Below are positions 9,671 to 19,193 of a stretch of 64,000 nucleotides of DNA, in pieces (position 1 is the first letter of the stretch; each line of letters starts with the position of its first letter). Both the position numbers and the translations under genes were made by a program. Source of the stretch: Nostocales cyanobacterium LEGE 11386 (GTDB taxonomy: Bacteria > Cyanobacteriota > Cyanobacteriia > Cyanobacteriales > Nostocaceae); contig JADEXK010000018.1 in assembly GCA_015207155.1 (NCBI GenBank), positions 23,921 to 87,920 on the forward strand, in the 5' to 3' direction. Under the pieces are notes generated by a model. That model made no database searches, was not told where the DNA came from, and worked only from the letters and a program-made list of their open reading frames with translations.

Positions 9671-9687
9671 ACTTACCACTTCTTAAA

Positions 9688-10776
9688 TTACTGTAATATT
9701 GCTGGCGATCGCTTCATTTCTATCTGTTGTAGTGCCGAACGCCAAACATCATACCCATCTGGAGACAAATGCAACCCATCTGTGGTTAACTCTGGGCGTA
9801 AATTGCCTTGAAAATCTGTAAACCAATTATAAATATCTAGATAATTAGCCTCTTCTTGTTGAGCAATCAGGGCAAGTTGTGTATTAATTTGCAGAATGCG
9901 TCTATTGGAAATTGTCGGCAGCCGAGTAGGTAAAATTGATTGCATAATTATCTGAGTTTTGGGGTGAGTCTGCCGTAAACTACGGATAATCCGGCGGTGA
10001 TTACGCAAAATCTCTTCATCACTAGCACCTTTACGTAAGTCGTTAATCCCAGCCATGATGTAAATCACATTGGGTCTTGTTGCCGAAAATGCCCCTAATC
10101 TTTTTAAAATACCACCGGAAGTGTCTCCAGATATGCCCTGATTCAGCCACAATTTACCAGTAGGCAGTTTTTCTCTAGGAAACCACATGCTTAAAGAATC
10201 ACCAACTAAGATACTTAAATGATTTACACCTTGACCTTGGCTGATGGCTTTGGCTTCTAAAGCTAATAACCCTTTCCAGTCTTCATAAGTTAGTTGCTGC
10301 TTTTTCGTAGACTCCCATGATGATTGCCTACCACCATCTACACGTGTATAAATCTGACCTGTTTTTAATGCCGCTAATCTTTGGTAGTAAAGTTGATTAC
10401 CAGATGTCAGTTGCAGGTTTGATGGTGGGGAACTGGGGTTAAATAATGACTCTGGTGATGGTAATTCCTGATGATTAAATTGCGATTTCGGTAAGGAAAT
10501 ATCGAGACTGGTAACGTTTTGTTCTCCTACTGTTGGCTGTGCAATCTCTAGTGGTATTAACACTTGCTCATGAAATTCTGGTAAGGAAATGTTTAAATTG
10601 GTGATAATTTTTTCATCCACTCTCATCTGCGAACTCTTTGGGGAATCCCAAAAGGATTGAGAATTTTCTGACAGAAAGACCGACAGATGTGGAAGAGCCG
10701 ATGCTGGTATTGCCAATCCTGTTAACAATCCTGCTGCCAACAGATAAGTATCCCTCATCGCTTTGTCTCTCCTCAT
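9688..10776 (-). CDS. secreted GDSL/SGNH-family hydrolase
   Basis: A protein of 362 residues with an N-terminal signal sequence (hydrophobic YLLAAGLLTGLAIPASA), a Ser/Pro-rich spacer of about 130 residues with two similar ISLP(E/K) segments, and a C-terminal SGNH hydrolase domain (about 185-355). The four blocks are visible: GDSLS with nucleophile S194, GISGDTSGG, GINDLR and DGLHLSPDGY with the catalytic D and H. It is probably an exported esterase or lipase acting on acylated polymers; the substrate is unknown. The better start may be the seventh residue (MRDTYLL). It is convergent with larE (17 bp apart). Confidence 0.88.
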   Translation of the reverse strand: MRRDKAMRDTYLLAAGLLTGLAIPASALPHLSVFLSENSQSFWDSPKSSQMRVDEKIITNLNISLPEFHEQVLIPLEIAQPTVGEQNVTSLDISLPKSQFNHQELPSPESLFNPSSPPSNLQLTSGNQLYYQRLAALKTGQIYTRVDGGRQSSWESTKKQQLTYEDWKGLLALEAKAISQGQGVNHLSILVGDSLSMWFPREKLPTGKLWLNQGISGDTSGGILKRLGAFSATRPNVIYIMAGINDLRKGASDEEILRNHRRIIRSLRQTHPKTQIIMQSILPTRLPTISNRRILQINTQLALIAQQEEANYLDIYNWFTDFQGNLRPELTTDGLHLSPDGYDVWRSALQQIEMKRSPAILQ

Positions 10777-11241
10777 ACTTACTGCTTTTCCCTATGACAG
10801 CATCAATTGCCTGTGTTCAGGAAAATTTTACTTAGGTTAGATTATTATTTTTATTTACACTGTACTGTGTAGTTCTGTAAAGCACGTTAACAAGATTATG
10901 TTTGATAATTTACACTCTCTTTAAAAAAATATTTTTTCAATCCTCAGTAAATTTTGTTTGTGTAAATGTTTTAATTAAAAGTACTGATGCAGCTAGAGAA
11001 TGTAATTTATTCATCTGTAACTGTTAGTTTAGGGTTGTGAAGCACACTCTTATCAAGAGTGGAGATTTGATAGGGATGATACAGTAGTAGGGATATAGGC
11101 TCCACATCTATAAGTTATATTTTTGAACAAATTTACAATTATCGCTTAAACAGATATATATGCTTTATAACGTCGGAAAACTAGGTGCTAATTATCTAGA
11201 ATAACCTTGTGGGAAATGCTAAGATTTAGGCGAAGTAATTA
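10777..11241. other. intergenic region, 465 bp
   Basis: AT-rich region between two divergent genes. A small hairpin CACTCTT-ATC-AAGAGTG lies at 11045-11061. No coding frame with recognisable features was found. Confidence 0.55.
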
Positions 11242-11454
11242 ATGTTTCCCTGTTATTCTGTGGCTAGAGCTAGTACAGCAATTGGTGTCAGTCCAATTAT
11301 TAAAGAGATTGTGCAAAAACAGGCACATTCAACACGTTTGACTTTAAAAGAGGTTATTCTGATGGGGATGTTAGCAATTGACAAACTAGATGATCAAAGT
11401 CGTCAAGAGTTGGCAGATCAAGTTCATCAAATGCAAGTGAATGGAGAAATTTGA
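11242..11454 (+). CDS. small hypothetical protein, 70 aa
   Basis: A 70-residue open frame with a mixed, predominantly helical composition (IIKEIVQKQAHS, KLDDQSRQELADQVHQM) and no membrane segment. I do not recognise the family. Composition is that of a soluble helical protein. The short distance to a conserved gene on the opposite strand (convergent, 32 bp) and the absence of a competing frame support it weakly. The start could also be GTG 11260. Confidence 0.5.
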   Translation: MFPCYSVARASTAIGVSPIIKEIVQKQAHSTRLTLKEVILMGMLAIDKLDDQSRQELADQVHQMQVNGEI

Positions 11455-11486
11455 GTAAGTGGTTATGAGTTATAAGTTTTAATTTC

Positions 11487-12419
11487 TCATTTCTCACTCT
11501 TAATTTCATCTGACTCTTGACTAAATCGATAACGACTCCCCATAACGTAATCCTCATTAATTTCCAACGATATCCATCGGCGTTGTAAAGTTTCAGCCAC
11601 AAACCCTGTGGTATTAGAACCTGCAAATGGATCTAATACCAGATCACCTGCATCAGTTAAAAATTTGATGAAAAATTCAGCGAACCCTTGAGGAAAACGC
11701 GCTGGATGGGGTTTAATTCCTGCTGTCTTACAACGCCGTAAATATGCACTATTGGATTCAGTATTGGCAATTTCTAACAAATTTGGCGGAATTGCACCTT
11801 GGTTATCCTTTTGGAATTTTGCAGAAATATCATGTCCACTCGGACGTATTTTAGCTTGATAACCATTTTTCAGTAGTTGCTTCATACTCTGACTATATGG
11901 CTTTAACACTTTTCGGTTGTCGGCTTTGGGAGTTGGGGTTTTTGATAGCCACCAAACTACATTTACTGAATCTTTTACCCGAATTCGTCTGATTGTTACC
12001 CATTCAGCAGGGGTAGGTAATCGCGCCGGATTATAGTGAAAGAATTCTTGAGCCAGAAAAAAGCCGACTTCCTTACACAATTTCACCAAAAGTTCGTATT
12101 GGTAGATACTTCGCACAGGATTACCAGGTAGGTAAGCACCGCCTAAATCTAAAACGAAAGAGCCATTCTCAGAGAGGATTCTCTTAAATTCGTAGGCGAA
12201 AGGTAGAAACCACTCGATATATTTTTCAGCACTTTCATTGCCGTATGCTTTTTTACGTGTGAGAGCAAATGGCGGTGATGTCAGAATAAGATTAATACTA
12301 TTTTCGTCAATGTATTTTAAAATTTCTAGGCTATCACCCAAATAAGCTTTGCCAAAATTTTGAGCGTAATAAGGGGTTAAAATTATTTTTTTTGGTAATT
12401 TTATTGTTTCTTCTTGCAA
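11487..12419 (-). CDS. orphan DNA methyltransferase (probable N4-cytosine type)
   Basis: A 310-residue amino-methyltransferase of the beta class: the catalytic motif IV is TSPPF (residues about 48-52) near the N-terminus and the SAM-binding motif I DPFAGSNTTG is near the C-terminus, followed by WISLEINEDY. TSPP(Y/F) motifs are typical of m4C enzymes, whereas m6A enzymes more often carry DPPY. No endonuclease gene is adjacent, so it is a solitary methyltransferase. Cyanobacteria carry conserved solitary enzymes, among them the GGCC m4C methyltransferase (DmtB/M.Ssp6803II type); equivalence is possible but not shown. Confidence 0.85.
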   Translation of the reverse strand: MQEETIKLPKKIILTPYYAQNFGKAYLGDSLEILKYIDENSINLILTSPPFALTRKKAYGNESAEKYIEWFLPFAYEFKRILSENGSFVLDLGGAYLPGNPVRSIYQYELLVKLCKEVGFFLAQEFFHYNPARLPTPAEWVTIRRIRVKDSVNVVWWLSKTPTPKADNRKVLKPYSQSMKQLLKNGYQAKIRPSGHDISAKFQKDNQGAIPPNLLEIANTESNSAYLRRCKTAGIKPHPARFPQGFAEFFIKFLTDAGDLVLDPFAGSNTTGFVAETLQRRWISLEINEDYVMGSRYRFSQESDEIKSEK

Positions 12420-12516
12420 GATTGATGACTGGTTAAAAATTATGTAAAGTTTATATTTATATCTGGATTTAAAGAGGAAAGTTTGAAGTTTTCAGCATTA
12501 AAATATCAACAAATTA

Positions 12517-12538
12517 AGGATGGGTAAAATCCCATCCT
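12517..12538. terminator. hairpin downstream of cynS
   Basis: Arms AGGATGGG and CCCATCCT enclose a six-base loop. The hairpin lies 17 bp after the cynS stop codon and can act as a transcript end, although there is no strong T run. It resembles the GGGTGGG/CCCACCC hairpins at 24774 and 46424. Confidence 0.45.
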
Positions 12539-12554
12539 ATGCATAATTGTAAAT

Positions 12555-12995
12555 CTACCACTTTTTGTAAGGTAGAAATTTACCAGACATAATAACTTGA
12601 ACGCGATCGCCTTTGGGGTCTTCTTCTTTCTCCACATTTAAAGTAAAATCAATGGCGCTCATAATGCCGTCACCAAACTTTTCGTGAATCACGGCTTTCA
12701 GAGGCATTCCATACACTTGCATAATCTCGTAAAAACGATAAATCAGTGGATCTGTGGGGACAACTGGGCCTAATCCTTTTACAGGAGATTCAGTTAGTTC
12801 TTGAATATAACTGGCATCTAGTCCTAATGCTTCTATCAATAACTTTGCCTCTGCCTCGGATGCACTGGCTTGACGGTAGAATAAAGCGGCAATCCATACT
12901 TCATCATGTCCGAGAATTGTTTCTAAATCAGCAAAGCTCAGTTGTTTGTTTTTCTTGGCCGCTAAAAGCTTTTGCGTAATTTCGGGAATAGACAT
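12555..12995 (-). CDS. cynS: cyanate hydratase (cyanase)
   Basis: Converts cyanate and bicarbonate to ammonia and carbon dioxide. The protein has 146 residues, about ten fewer than the E. coli enzyme. The N-terminal helical domain is followed by the decamer-forming catalytic domain with R87, E90 (YRFYE) and S113 (IMSAIDF), the three family active-site residues (E. coli R96, E99, S122). No cyanate/nitrite transporter genes (cynABD) are adjacent, unlike in several cyanobacteria, so the enzyme may mainly detoxify internally formed cyanate. No NtcA consensus was seen upstream. Confidence 0.96.
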   Translation of the reverse strand: MSIPEITQKLLAAKKNKQLSFADLETILGHDEVWIAALFYRQASASEAEAKLLIEALGLDASYIQELTESPVKGLGPVVPTDPLIYRFYEIMQVYGMPLKAVIHEKFGDGIMSAIDFTLNVEKEEDPKGDRVQVIMSGKFLPYKKW

Positions 12996-13423
12996 CTGAT
13001 AATTTTTTATTTCTAGGAGAATAATTTTAACATTTTATCAGATTAATTATGCAGCACAGGCGATCGCGCTTTTAGTTGAGATCACGCAGCCTAGCAGAAT
13101 TTTTTTCTTGGCGGGATATTGGCTAAGTACAAAATCTGAGATGAAAAACTGATTGTTAAAAAAATTCTGTATTATTGACTAATTAGCTAAAAATAATGAT
13201 ACATTATATAACTAAGCGGTCACAAAATAATTAACCCGCTTAAGCAGGTTAATCACCTTCATCCGCAGGGTTATCACGGACAAAACGGTATTCCCAAGAC
13301 AAAATCTAGCAGATACAGTGTCAGCCGTGCCCTACATAATTTGCCTGGAAATTTTATTCAATTGTGAATTTGGCAAGCCTGAGGACAAAAGTAAATTGAG
13401 CTAGCTGGCAAGCATTACACAAA
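12996..13423. other. intergenic region, 428 bp
   Basis: Region upstream of cynS and downstream of the membrane protein gene. It holds a 22-bp near-perfect palindrome at 13231-13252 and HIP1-like sequence near 13062. No coding frame was recognised. Confidence 0.55.
13231..13252. repeat. 22-bp near-perfect palindrome
   Basis: TTAACC-C-GCTTAAGC-A-GGTTAA is self-complementary except for one C/A pair. It may be a protein-binding site or a hairpin at the end of the upstream transcript. It lies about 170 bp downstream of the PilP/GspC-like gene and about 240 bp upstream of cynS. Confidence 0.5.
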
Positions 13424-14737
13424 TTACAATTTCTGTCCTGCGTAAATTGATTTCACTTCACCATTACGGCGGACGATTACTTCACCGTTACTAACATCCA
13501 CTAGCGTCCAACCACTTGAGCCGATACTTTCTCCCATGTTGATCCGACGACTCACGCCTTCAATTTGAAATAAAGCCGCAGATTTGTCGCCTAACTCTAG
13601 CAATCCTTCTAAGGTATGGTCAGCAACCGTTGCCACAGAGGAGGGTAAATATGCCTGCTGTTGGCTAGGTGTTGGTGATGCTGTACGAAGTGGGGCAACT
13701 GGTAAACCAGGCAGAGGGGTTGATGGCTGGCGCACAGTGATTGGCGCTGTTTGCACAGTCACAGGCTTGAGTGCTGGGCGTACAGCAGCAGCTATCATGT
13801 TGGTATTTGCTGGTTTAGTTGGAGGCTGCGGTGTGTTGAGAGCTGTTTTTACTGCATCGGGTTGAGTTGCAATAGCGCCGGGAGTAGGCGGTGGCGCATA
13901 GCGCATTGGTGACGGCGCTTGATAAACGGGAACATAGATGCGCTCAACGACATTGGCAGAGCGGTTAAGGGCTGGTAGTGTGTTGTTAGCAGCCAAAGGA
14001 GGCGCTAAGTCACCAACAGATTGATTGCTAGCGACAGCCAAAGCGGATGAGTTGGAATTAAAGCGATGAGAAAGTCCGGGATAGCCTGACTTGTGATTAC
14101 TGGTTGCTTCTCGCTTGTTGATAATTGACAATGCTCCCAGCATATAGTCAACCAACTCTGCCTCAATATCTACTTTAGGCAACTGCGTTTGCGTCTGTGG
14201 GATGTAGATATCTTGCTGAGTCAACCTAGAAGTGAGAAGAACTAGCAATCCAGATTGTACTAAGTAGATTGTGCCAGCGATCGCCACACTTATGGCTGTT
14301 CCCACAATCAATATTTTGCCTAAAGTACGCTGAGTTCTTCGATGCTTACTAACTACCCCAGGCTTATCAACTACAACTGTACCAACTTGTTGTTTCCTCA
14401 CTTGAGGAACAGTTTTTCCAGTCCGCGTTAGCGTGTTGGGCAAAATAATCTGCGGCACATTAATTGTTTGCAGATTCTCATATTCTGGAGCAGATTTTCC
14501 CGACTTGTAATACCAATCACGTGCGGATATTTCCTCTATGGAACGCAGTGGTGTGCGACTGCCATGCCTTAAAGTTTGGGAAGGCAGATTTCCACTAACA
14601 TCCAAAATTTCATCAATATCGGCAAAGAGTTCATCCATCAAGCCATCAGCATAAAATTCTATCGACCAAGGCTCGTTGGTGATCAAGTCTTCTGATGGTT
14701 CTGGAATAATGAGATGGGTTCTGGCTGCTTGTAACAT
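13424..14737 (-). CDS. membrane-anchored proline-rich protein with PilP/GspC-like C-terminus
   Basis: A protein of 437 residues from the ATG at 14737 (MLQAARTHLII). An N-terminal cytoplasmic part of about 135 residues is followed by one membrane helix (KILIVGTAISVAIAGTIYLV), a long Pro/Thr/Ala-rich periplasmic linker, and a C-terminal beta domain of about 65 residues ending VIVRRNGEVKSIYAGQKL. That domain resembles the periplasmic HR domains of GspC and PilP, so a role in an envelope machine such as type IV pili is possible; this is an inference. The longer ORF start (14773) lies in a repeat hairpin (14760-14792) and is less likely. Confidence 0.75.
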   Translation of the reverse strand: MLQAARTHLIIPEPSEDLITNEPWSIEFYADGLMDELFADIDEILDVSGNLPSQTLRHGSRTPLRSIEEISARDWYYKSGKSAPEYENLQTINVPQIILPNTLTRTGKTVPQVRKQQVGTVVVDKPGVVSKHRRTQRTLGKILIVGTAISVAIAGTIYLVQSGLLVLLTSRLTQQDIYIPQTQTQLPKVDIEAELVDYMLGALSIINKREATSNHKSGYPGLSHRFNSNSSALAVASNQSVGDLAPPLAANNTLPALNRSANVVERIYVPVYQAPSPMRYAPPPTPGAIATQPDAVKTALNTPQPPTKPANTNMIAAAVRPALKPVTVQTAPITVRQPSTPLPGLPVAPLRTASPTPSQQQAYLPSSVATVADHTLEGLLELGDKSAALFQIEGVSRRINMGESIGSSGWTLVDVSNGEVIVRRNGEVKSIYAGQKL

Positions 14738-14759
14738 AAGGCATTTTGGTTTGTGGCTG

Positions 14760-14792
14760 CCAGGATGGGGCAACGCCGCCCCTACTACCTGG
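14760..14792. repeat. small dispersed GC-rich hairpin
   Basis: CCAGG...CCTGG enclosing GGGGC...GCCCC, of the GGGGC-AACGCC-GCCCC type common between genes in Nostoc-like genomes. It overlaps the upstream extension of the adjacent ORF and argues for the internal start at 14737. Confidence 0.5.
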
Positions 14793-14969
14793 AAATCAGG
14801 ATTTTTGCAGAAGTGCCCAAGCCCTCGTCTAAACTAGATGAGTTGATTGCTTGGTTGTATTAAATTCAACTTTAATCTGGAGACTGTTGATGATGACAGT
14901 ACTTAATTCATGTCATCTATCATACTAATCCCTTCACTTCTACTATACTCAACCTTCATAAAGTTTAGG

Positions 14970-16892
14970 TTAAGCCAATGCCGGAAACTCTGACTGGTTC
15001 TTGGTTCTACGCAATTCTAAATATATTAACAAGGCGTTGATATCCGCCGGATTCACCCCACCAGTGCGTGCTGCTTGACCGATAGTCAGTGGTTTTACCT
15101 TACTGAGTTTTTCCCGTGCTTCTTTGGAAAGGGTATCAATTTTTGTGTAATCCAAATCCGCAGGTAACGGGCGATGTGCCTGGCGGGCAATTTGTTCAAT
15201 TTGATTTTGTTGTCTCACCAAATAGCCAGAATATTTGATGTCAATTTCTGCGCCTTCTTTTTCAGCTTGGTTGAGGCTGGGGTTTCCCAGTCCATAGCTG
15301 TCGAGGTCAACATAATGAAATCCCGGACGGCGTAACAAATCAGCTAGGGTAATTGAACCTTTAATTGCTTGACCAGATGTAGAGGCGATCGCCTGGCCAA
15401 TTTCTTCGTGTTCTTTGACTCTAGTGGCGTATAGCCGGGCTTTTTCAGTGGTAATCTGTGTTTGTTTTTGCGTAAACAAATCCCATCTGCGATCGTCAAT
15501 TAAACCAATTTCTCTCCCTAGGGGTGTCAACCGTTGGTCAGCATTGTCAGAACGCAATAGTAACCGATATTCAGAACGGCTGGTAAGCATCCGATAAGGT
15601 TCCCGCAAGTCTTTTGTACACAAGTCATCAACCAGTGTGCCAAGATAACTTTGCTCACGGGGAAAAATTATCATTTCTTGACCACGCACAAATCGCGCTG
15701 CATTAATTCCCGCAACGATTCCTTGCGCTGCGGCTTCTTCATAGCCAGTTGTACCGTTAATTTGTCCAGCACAAAACAGCCCGGCAATTTTTTTGGTCAT
15801 CAGTGTGGGATAACACTGAGTTGCCGGTAAATAGTCATATTCCACAGCATAAGCCGGACGTAACATAAAACAGTTTTCCAAACCAGGGAGACTACGTAAC
15901 ATTTGCAATTGCAAATTTTCTGGCAACCCTGTAGAAAACCCTTGGATATATAGTTCTGGTATATCCCGCCCTTCTGGTTCAATAAATATTTGGTGGCTTT
16001 CTTTATCAGCAAAGCGGACAATCTTATCTTCAATGCTAGGGCAATAACGCGGCCCTTTCGCTTCCACCCAACCACCATAAACAGGCGACAAATGTAAATT
16101 TTCTCGAATCAGGCGATGGGTTTCAGCAGTGGTGCGAGTAATGTAGCAAGGTACTTGTTCCTGTTCCACCCAAGCATCAGGGTCAAAGCTAAACCAGCGT
16201 ACCTCTTCATCTCCTGGTTGGATGATCATTTTACTGTAGTCAACCGATCGCTTATCTACTCGTGCTGGAGTCCCAGTTTTTAGCCGTCCGGTTTCAAATC
16301 CCAAGCGATTGAGAGTTTGCGTCAATCCCTCAGCCGCAAATTCTCCAGCCCTTCCTGCTGGCATAGATTTATTACCAACCCAAATCTTTCCGCCCAAGAA
16401 TGTGCCGGTTGTCAAGATTACCGCTTGGCATTGGAAAGCCACGCCAAAGTAAGACTCAACGCCAATTACTTCATCGTTAGCACCCAGCACCAAGTCTGTG
16501 GCCATTGCTTCACGAATGGTCAAATTTTCTTGGTTTTCTACAATAGTTTTCATGACTGCGGCATATTCGCGCTTATCAGTTTGGGCGCGTAATGCCCACA
16601 CCGCAGGGCCTCGTGAAGAGTTGAGGATGCGTTTTTGTAAGTAAGTGCGGTCTGCTACTTTGCCAATTTCCCCACCGAGTGCGTCTACCTCGTGAGTCAA
16701 TTGAGATTTAGCTGGGCCACCCACGGCTGGGTTACAGGGTTGCCAAGCGATTTTATCCAAGTTGAGTGTCAGTAGCAGCGTACGACAGCCGAGGCGGGCA
16801 GCAGCGAGGGCTGCTTCGCAACCGGAGTGACCTGCACCGACGACAATGACATCAAAAGCGTCTTGGAATTCAACGGAATTGTGCATGGTCAT
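14970..16892 (-). CDS. mnmG: tRNA uridine-5-carboxymethylaminomethyl(34) synthesis enzyme MnmG
   Basis: FAD-dependent enzyme that, with MnmE, modifies the wobble uridine of several tRNAs. From the ATG at 16892 (MTMHNSVEF) the protein has 640 residues, the usual length. The FAD-binding motif is [41 protein letters not shown] and the C-terminal helical domain with [16 protein letters not shown] are characteristic. An in-frame ATG at 16952 would add 20 residues with no family similarity; neither start has a strong ribosome binding site. The gene is the last of the leftward block before the accessory patch at 17.1 kb. Confidence 0.96.
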   Translation of the reverse strand: MTMHNSVEFQDAFDVIVVGAGHSGCEAALAAARLGCRTLLLTLNLDKIAWQPCNPAVGGPAKSQLTHEVDALGGEIGKVADRTYLQKRILNSSRGPAVWALRAQTDKREYAAVMKTIVENQENLTIREAMATDLVLGANDEVIGVESYFGVAFQCQAVILTTGTFLGGKIWVGNKSMPAGRAGEFAAEGLTQTLNRLGFETGRLKTGTPARVDKRSVDYSKMIIQPGDEEVRWFSFDPDAWVEQEQVPCYITRTTAETHRLIRENLHLSPVYGGWVEAKGPRYCPSIEDKIVRFADKESHQIFIEPEGRDIPELYIQGFSTGLPENLQLQMLRSLPGLENCFMLRPAYAVEYDYLPATQCYPTLMTKKIAGLFCAGQINGTTGYEEAAAQGIVAGINAARFVRGQEMIIFPREQSYLGTLVDDLCTKDLREPYRMLTSRSEYRLLLRSDNADQRLTPLGREIGLIDDRRWDLFTQKQTQITTEKARLYATRVKEHEEIGQAIASTSGQAIKGSITLADLLRRPGFHYVDLDSYGLGNPSLNQAEKEGAEIDIKYSGYLVRQQNQIEQIARQAHRPLPADLDYTKIDTLSKEAREKLSKVKPLTIGQAARTGGVNPADINALLIYLELRRTKNQSEFPALA

Positions 16893-17148
16893 ACTTACAG
16901 GATTAGCAAGTTTAGATTCTTTGAATAATTTTAACCGATCCAGTGGTTTCATGGATGTATAATTTATGATATGAAAGTTATTAAAATAACTTTCATATTA
17001 ATAATTTTATTTTTTTGATTTTAAAGCTATATAACAATTTTATTTTAATGATGAAAATTATTTGTTTAATCAACCACCAAGACGAGCCAGCACTAACTTA
17101 TTCGCACACGCTAAACCAATTTCTTCATACAAATGAGAAATATATTGG

Positions 17149-17730
17149 CTATCGTTGACTCATGGTTTCAAAATCATCAGAACGCAAATACTTGATGGCA
17201 AATTTAGTAATAAATAGATACCAACCTTTATCAGTCAATGAATGCTTTCGAGAGACACTACCCTCTTCAATTCGTTTCTCAATGCGGTGTCGAGGCAATG
17301 TCATTGGATGACTTAAATCAACAACCCACTCATCACCTGTAAGACATTTACCAAGGAACAAGAAGTCAAAGACAGTATTTTTGGGTATATCTTTGTAAGC
17401 ACTTAGTTGCTTCAAATCAGTCAAAATTAGACAGGGACAAAGAACAATGTTTTCTTTCCTATCCAAGTCGCATGTACTGTTCATAATCATACCAGGAGCT
17501 TCAAAGAAAACTGGTTTCCCTTCTTCAGACCAATCGACAAAAGGAATCGGTTCCAGAATATCTCCCTGTGCCCAAAGTGGCAGTGGGTTTCTGACCACTT
17601 GAATTACACCTATCTCCTCAGCATAGAATTGCCTAAGAGACTGTTCAGGCTCTCCAAGAGGAGAGCCTGGAAGAATTGGAAATACCTCATTGAAGAGTCT
17701 AACTAAGTCTCCAAGTGAAATACCAGTCAT
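17149..17730 (-). CDS. hypothetical protein, third gene of TIGR04255 operon
   Basis: A 193-residue protein I do not recognise. It contains MNSTCDLDRKENIVLCPCLI, reminiscent of the (S/Q)xCDL motif seen in several uncharacterised proteins, then a charged segment HRIEKRIEEGS. No membrane helix or known catalytic motif is visible. It starts 3 bp after the stop of the 124-residue gene, so the three genes are one transcription unit. A separate fragment just downstream (17080-17148) reads EEIGLACANKLVLARLGG in another frame, which may be a remnant. Confidence 0.75.
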   Translation of the reverse strand: MTGISLGDLVRLFNEVFPILPGSPLGEPEQSLRQFYAEEIGVIQVVRNPLPLWAQGDILEPIPFVDWSEEGKPVFFEAPGMIMNSTCDLDRKENIVLCPCLILTDLKQLSAYKDIPKNTVFDFLFLGKCLTGDEWVVDLSHPMTLPRHRIEKRIEEGSVSRKHSLTDKGWYLFITKFAIKYLRSDDFETMSQR

Positions 17731-17733
17731 GTG

Positions 17734-18108
17734 CTAGAAATTTGGAACTCCAGGTTGTGACTTAGACAGAATAACCTTCCTCAAAATTTGTGCATCTTCA
17801 CATGATAAGGATTTACTTCTTCTTTGAAGCTCTGTGCTAAAAGCAGCGATAGCAGCTTGTGATGAACGTCTCGTTCTACAGTAAGAGTGTATGCCTAAGT
17901 CAGTTGAAACTGCTGAACCAACAGAAATTGGTTGAGGAGGTATGGTGGAGGCTGAAGTAATGATGGTTGTAGCAACCATTACTCCCGTTAGCTGAAAAGA
18001 CAAATTGTTGTATGCGTTCACAAAAGGTCTGTTACCTGAGAGGGGATATTTCTCTGTAGAAGCTGTAACTGAGCTATTGTTCAAATTAGTGTCTATAGGA
18101 ATGTTCAT
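17734..18108 (-). CDS. hypothetical protein, second gene of TIGR04255 operon
   Basis: A 124-residue protein that I do not recognise. A central stretch (FQLTGVMVATTIITSASTIP) is hydrophobic and Thr-rich and could be a weak membrane segment; the second half is basic (RTRRSSQ, LQRRSKSLS) and helical. It overlaps the TIGR04255 gene by four bases and is followed after three bases by the next gene, which indicates co-translation. Function unknown. Confidence 0.7.
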   Translation of the reverse strand: MNIPIDTNLNNSSVTASTEKYPLSGNRPFVNAYNNLSFQLTGVMVATTIITSASTIPPQPISVGSAVSTDLGIHSYCRTRRSSQAAIAAFSTELQRRSKSLSCEDAQILRKVILSKSQPGVPNF

Positions 18109-18815
18109 ATTCTTACTTCTTTTTCATTTTGAGAGACTAGGTATTGGAAATTTTCCCAAATAACATTATGTGCTTTATCAGTCCAATCTAAAATCATTTC
18201 AAGATCCCAAGATTTCTCAGAAGAATTAAAAGATATATCTAGATCCAATATTAAGTCTTTTGGTTCAACAGGAAACTGTACATTAATGCTTAAAATAACG
18301 CCTTCATCATCAAGCTTTCTCATTTCTCGAAGTTGCAGAAGTTGTGTTTTTAAAATATCAGTATTTTGAAACGGAAGATTAATATTCAAAATTGAGGGTG
18401 GATAGTCAACATGAGAGAATCTATTGATATAACGAAGTCCTAGCCTACTGAGAGTAGACAGACTAACAAATTTTTCAGTCGCGATTAGGATTTTTTCAAT
18501 GTTTTCCAGAAAATTGGCAAAACCTTTGTAAGCAATAGAATTTACACTGAGTACATCGGGACCAGTTTGAAACAGAAGCGATTCATCCGGCGATATGAAC
18601 CGATGTCTAACTAATCCAGACAGTTCAACAATTTCAGGAATCTCAGCAGCTTGAAGCTTTTGAGTAGTTGGAAACTCCTGTTGCTGAGAAATTGCCATAC
18701 CTCCGGCAAACAGCGCGTAATCACTTACACTTGGAAAGCGGATTTCAAAAACCGCTTCCTGTAAGGGAGGATTACGCCAAGTTTCATGATTCTTCACCAT
18801 GTTTAACCACTGCAA
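18105..18815 (-). CDS. TIGR04255 family protein
   Basis: A 236-residue protein with the TIGR04255 hallmarks: NPPLQEAVFEIRF at the N-terminus, SRLGLRYINRF in the middle, and a C-terminal (A/H)NVIWENF segment. The family is sporadically distributed in bacteria and its function is unknown to me. The start may be the sixth residue (MVKNHETW). It is the first gene of a tight three-gene operon (overlap of four bases, then a gap of three). Sporadic distribution and position next to a toxin-antitoxin pair suggest a mobile or defence-related module; that is inference. Confidence 0.8.
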   Translation of the reverse strand: MQWLNMVKNHETWRNPPLQEAVFEIRFPSVSDYALFAGGMAISQQQEFPTTQKLQAAEIPEIVELSGLVRHRFISPDESLLFQTGPDVLSVNSIAYKGFANFLENIEKILIATEKFVSLSTLSRLGLRYINRFSHVDYPPSILNINLPFQNTDILKTQLLQLREMRKLDDEGVILSINVQFPVEPKDLILDLDISFNSSEKSWDLEMILDWTDKAHNVIWENFQYLVSQNEKEVRI

Positions 18816-19193
18816 TGAAGACTAGGAGTTCACTAGTTCTAGCTTAATCGATTTACAACGAGATTTCAGGTCAATCCCACTGCTAAATTTATAAAGAAGA
18901 AATAATGCGTAAAGAATTGGTATCTGAGAACTTTTTAATAGAATTAATATATTACCAATGTATCTTATACAAGTGCAATAATACAACCGTTAGGCTGCTT
19001 CAAGTTTTTTTGAGGATTCACTCAAAAGTTATCCGTGGGTAAGTCCGTCAAAAATTACTGATAATTCTACAATTCCCCAGTGATAAGTAGTACAATTAAA
19101 CTATAAGAGATACGGAAATTTTCCATAGCTTTTGCCGTACTAACTCTGGAAGTTGATGTATGAAGGTTAGTTATTCTGTAACAAGCTGAGGGG
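18816..19193. other. intergenic region, 378 bp
   Basis: AT-rich spacer between the divergent TIGR04255 operon and the Panacea pair; it must hold both promoters. I could not identify convincing promoter boxes or repeats. Confidence 0.5.

Noticed and set aside
11242..12419. The 70-residue gene at 11242 as restriction partner of the nearby methyltransferase
   Set aside because: It is too small, convergent and without nuclease motifs.
17080..17148. Fragment reading EEIGLACANKLVLARLGG after the 193-residue gene
   Set aside because: It looks coding but is only about 28 codons between stops and cannot be joined to the neighbour with a defined single frameshift.
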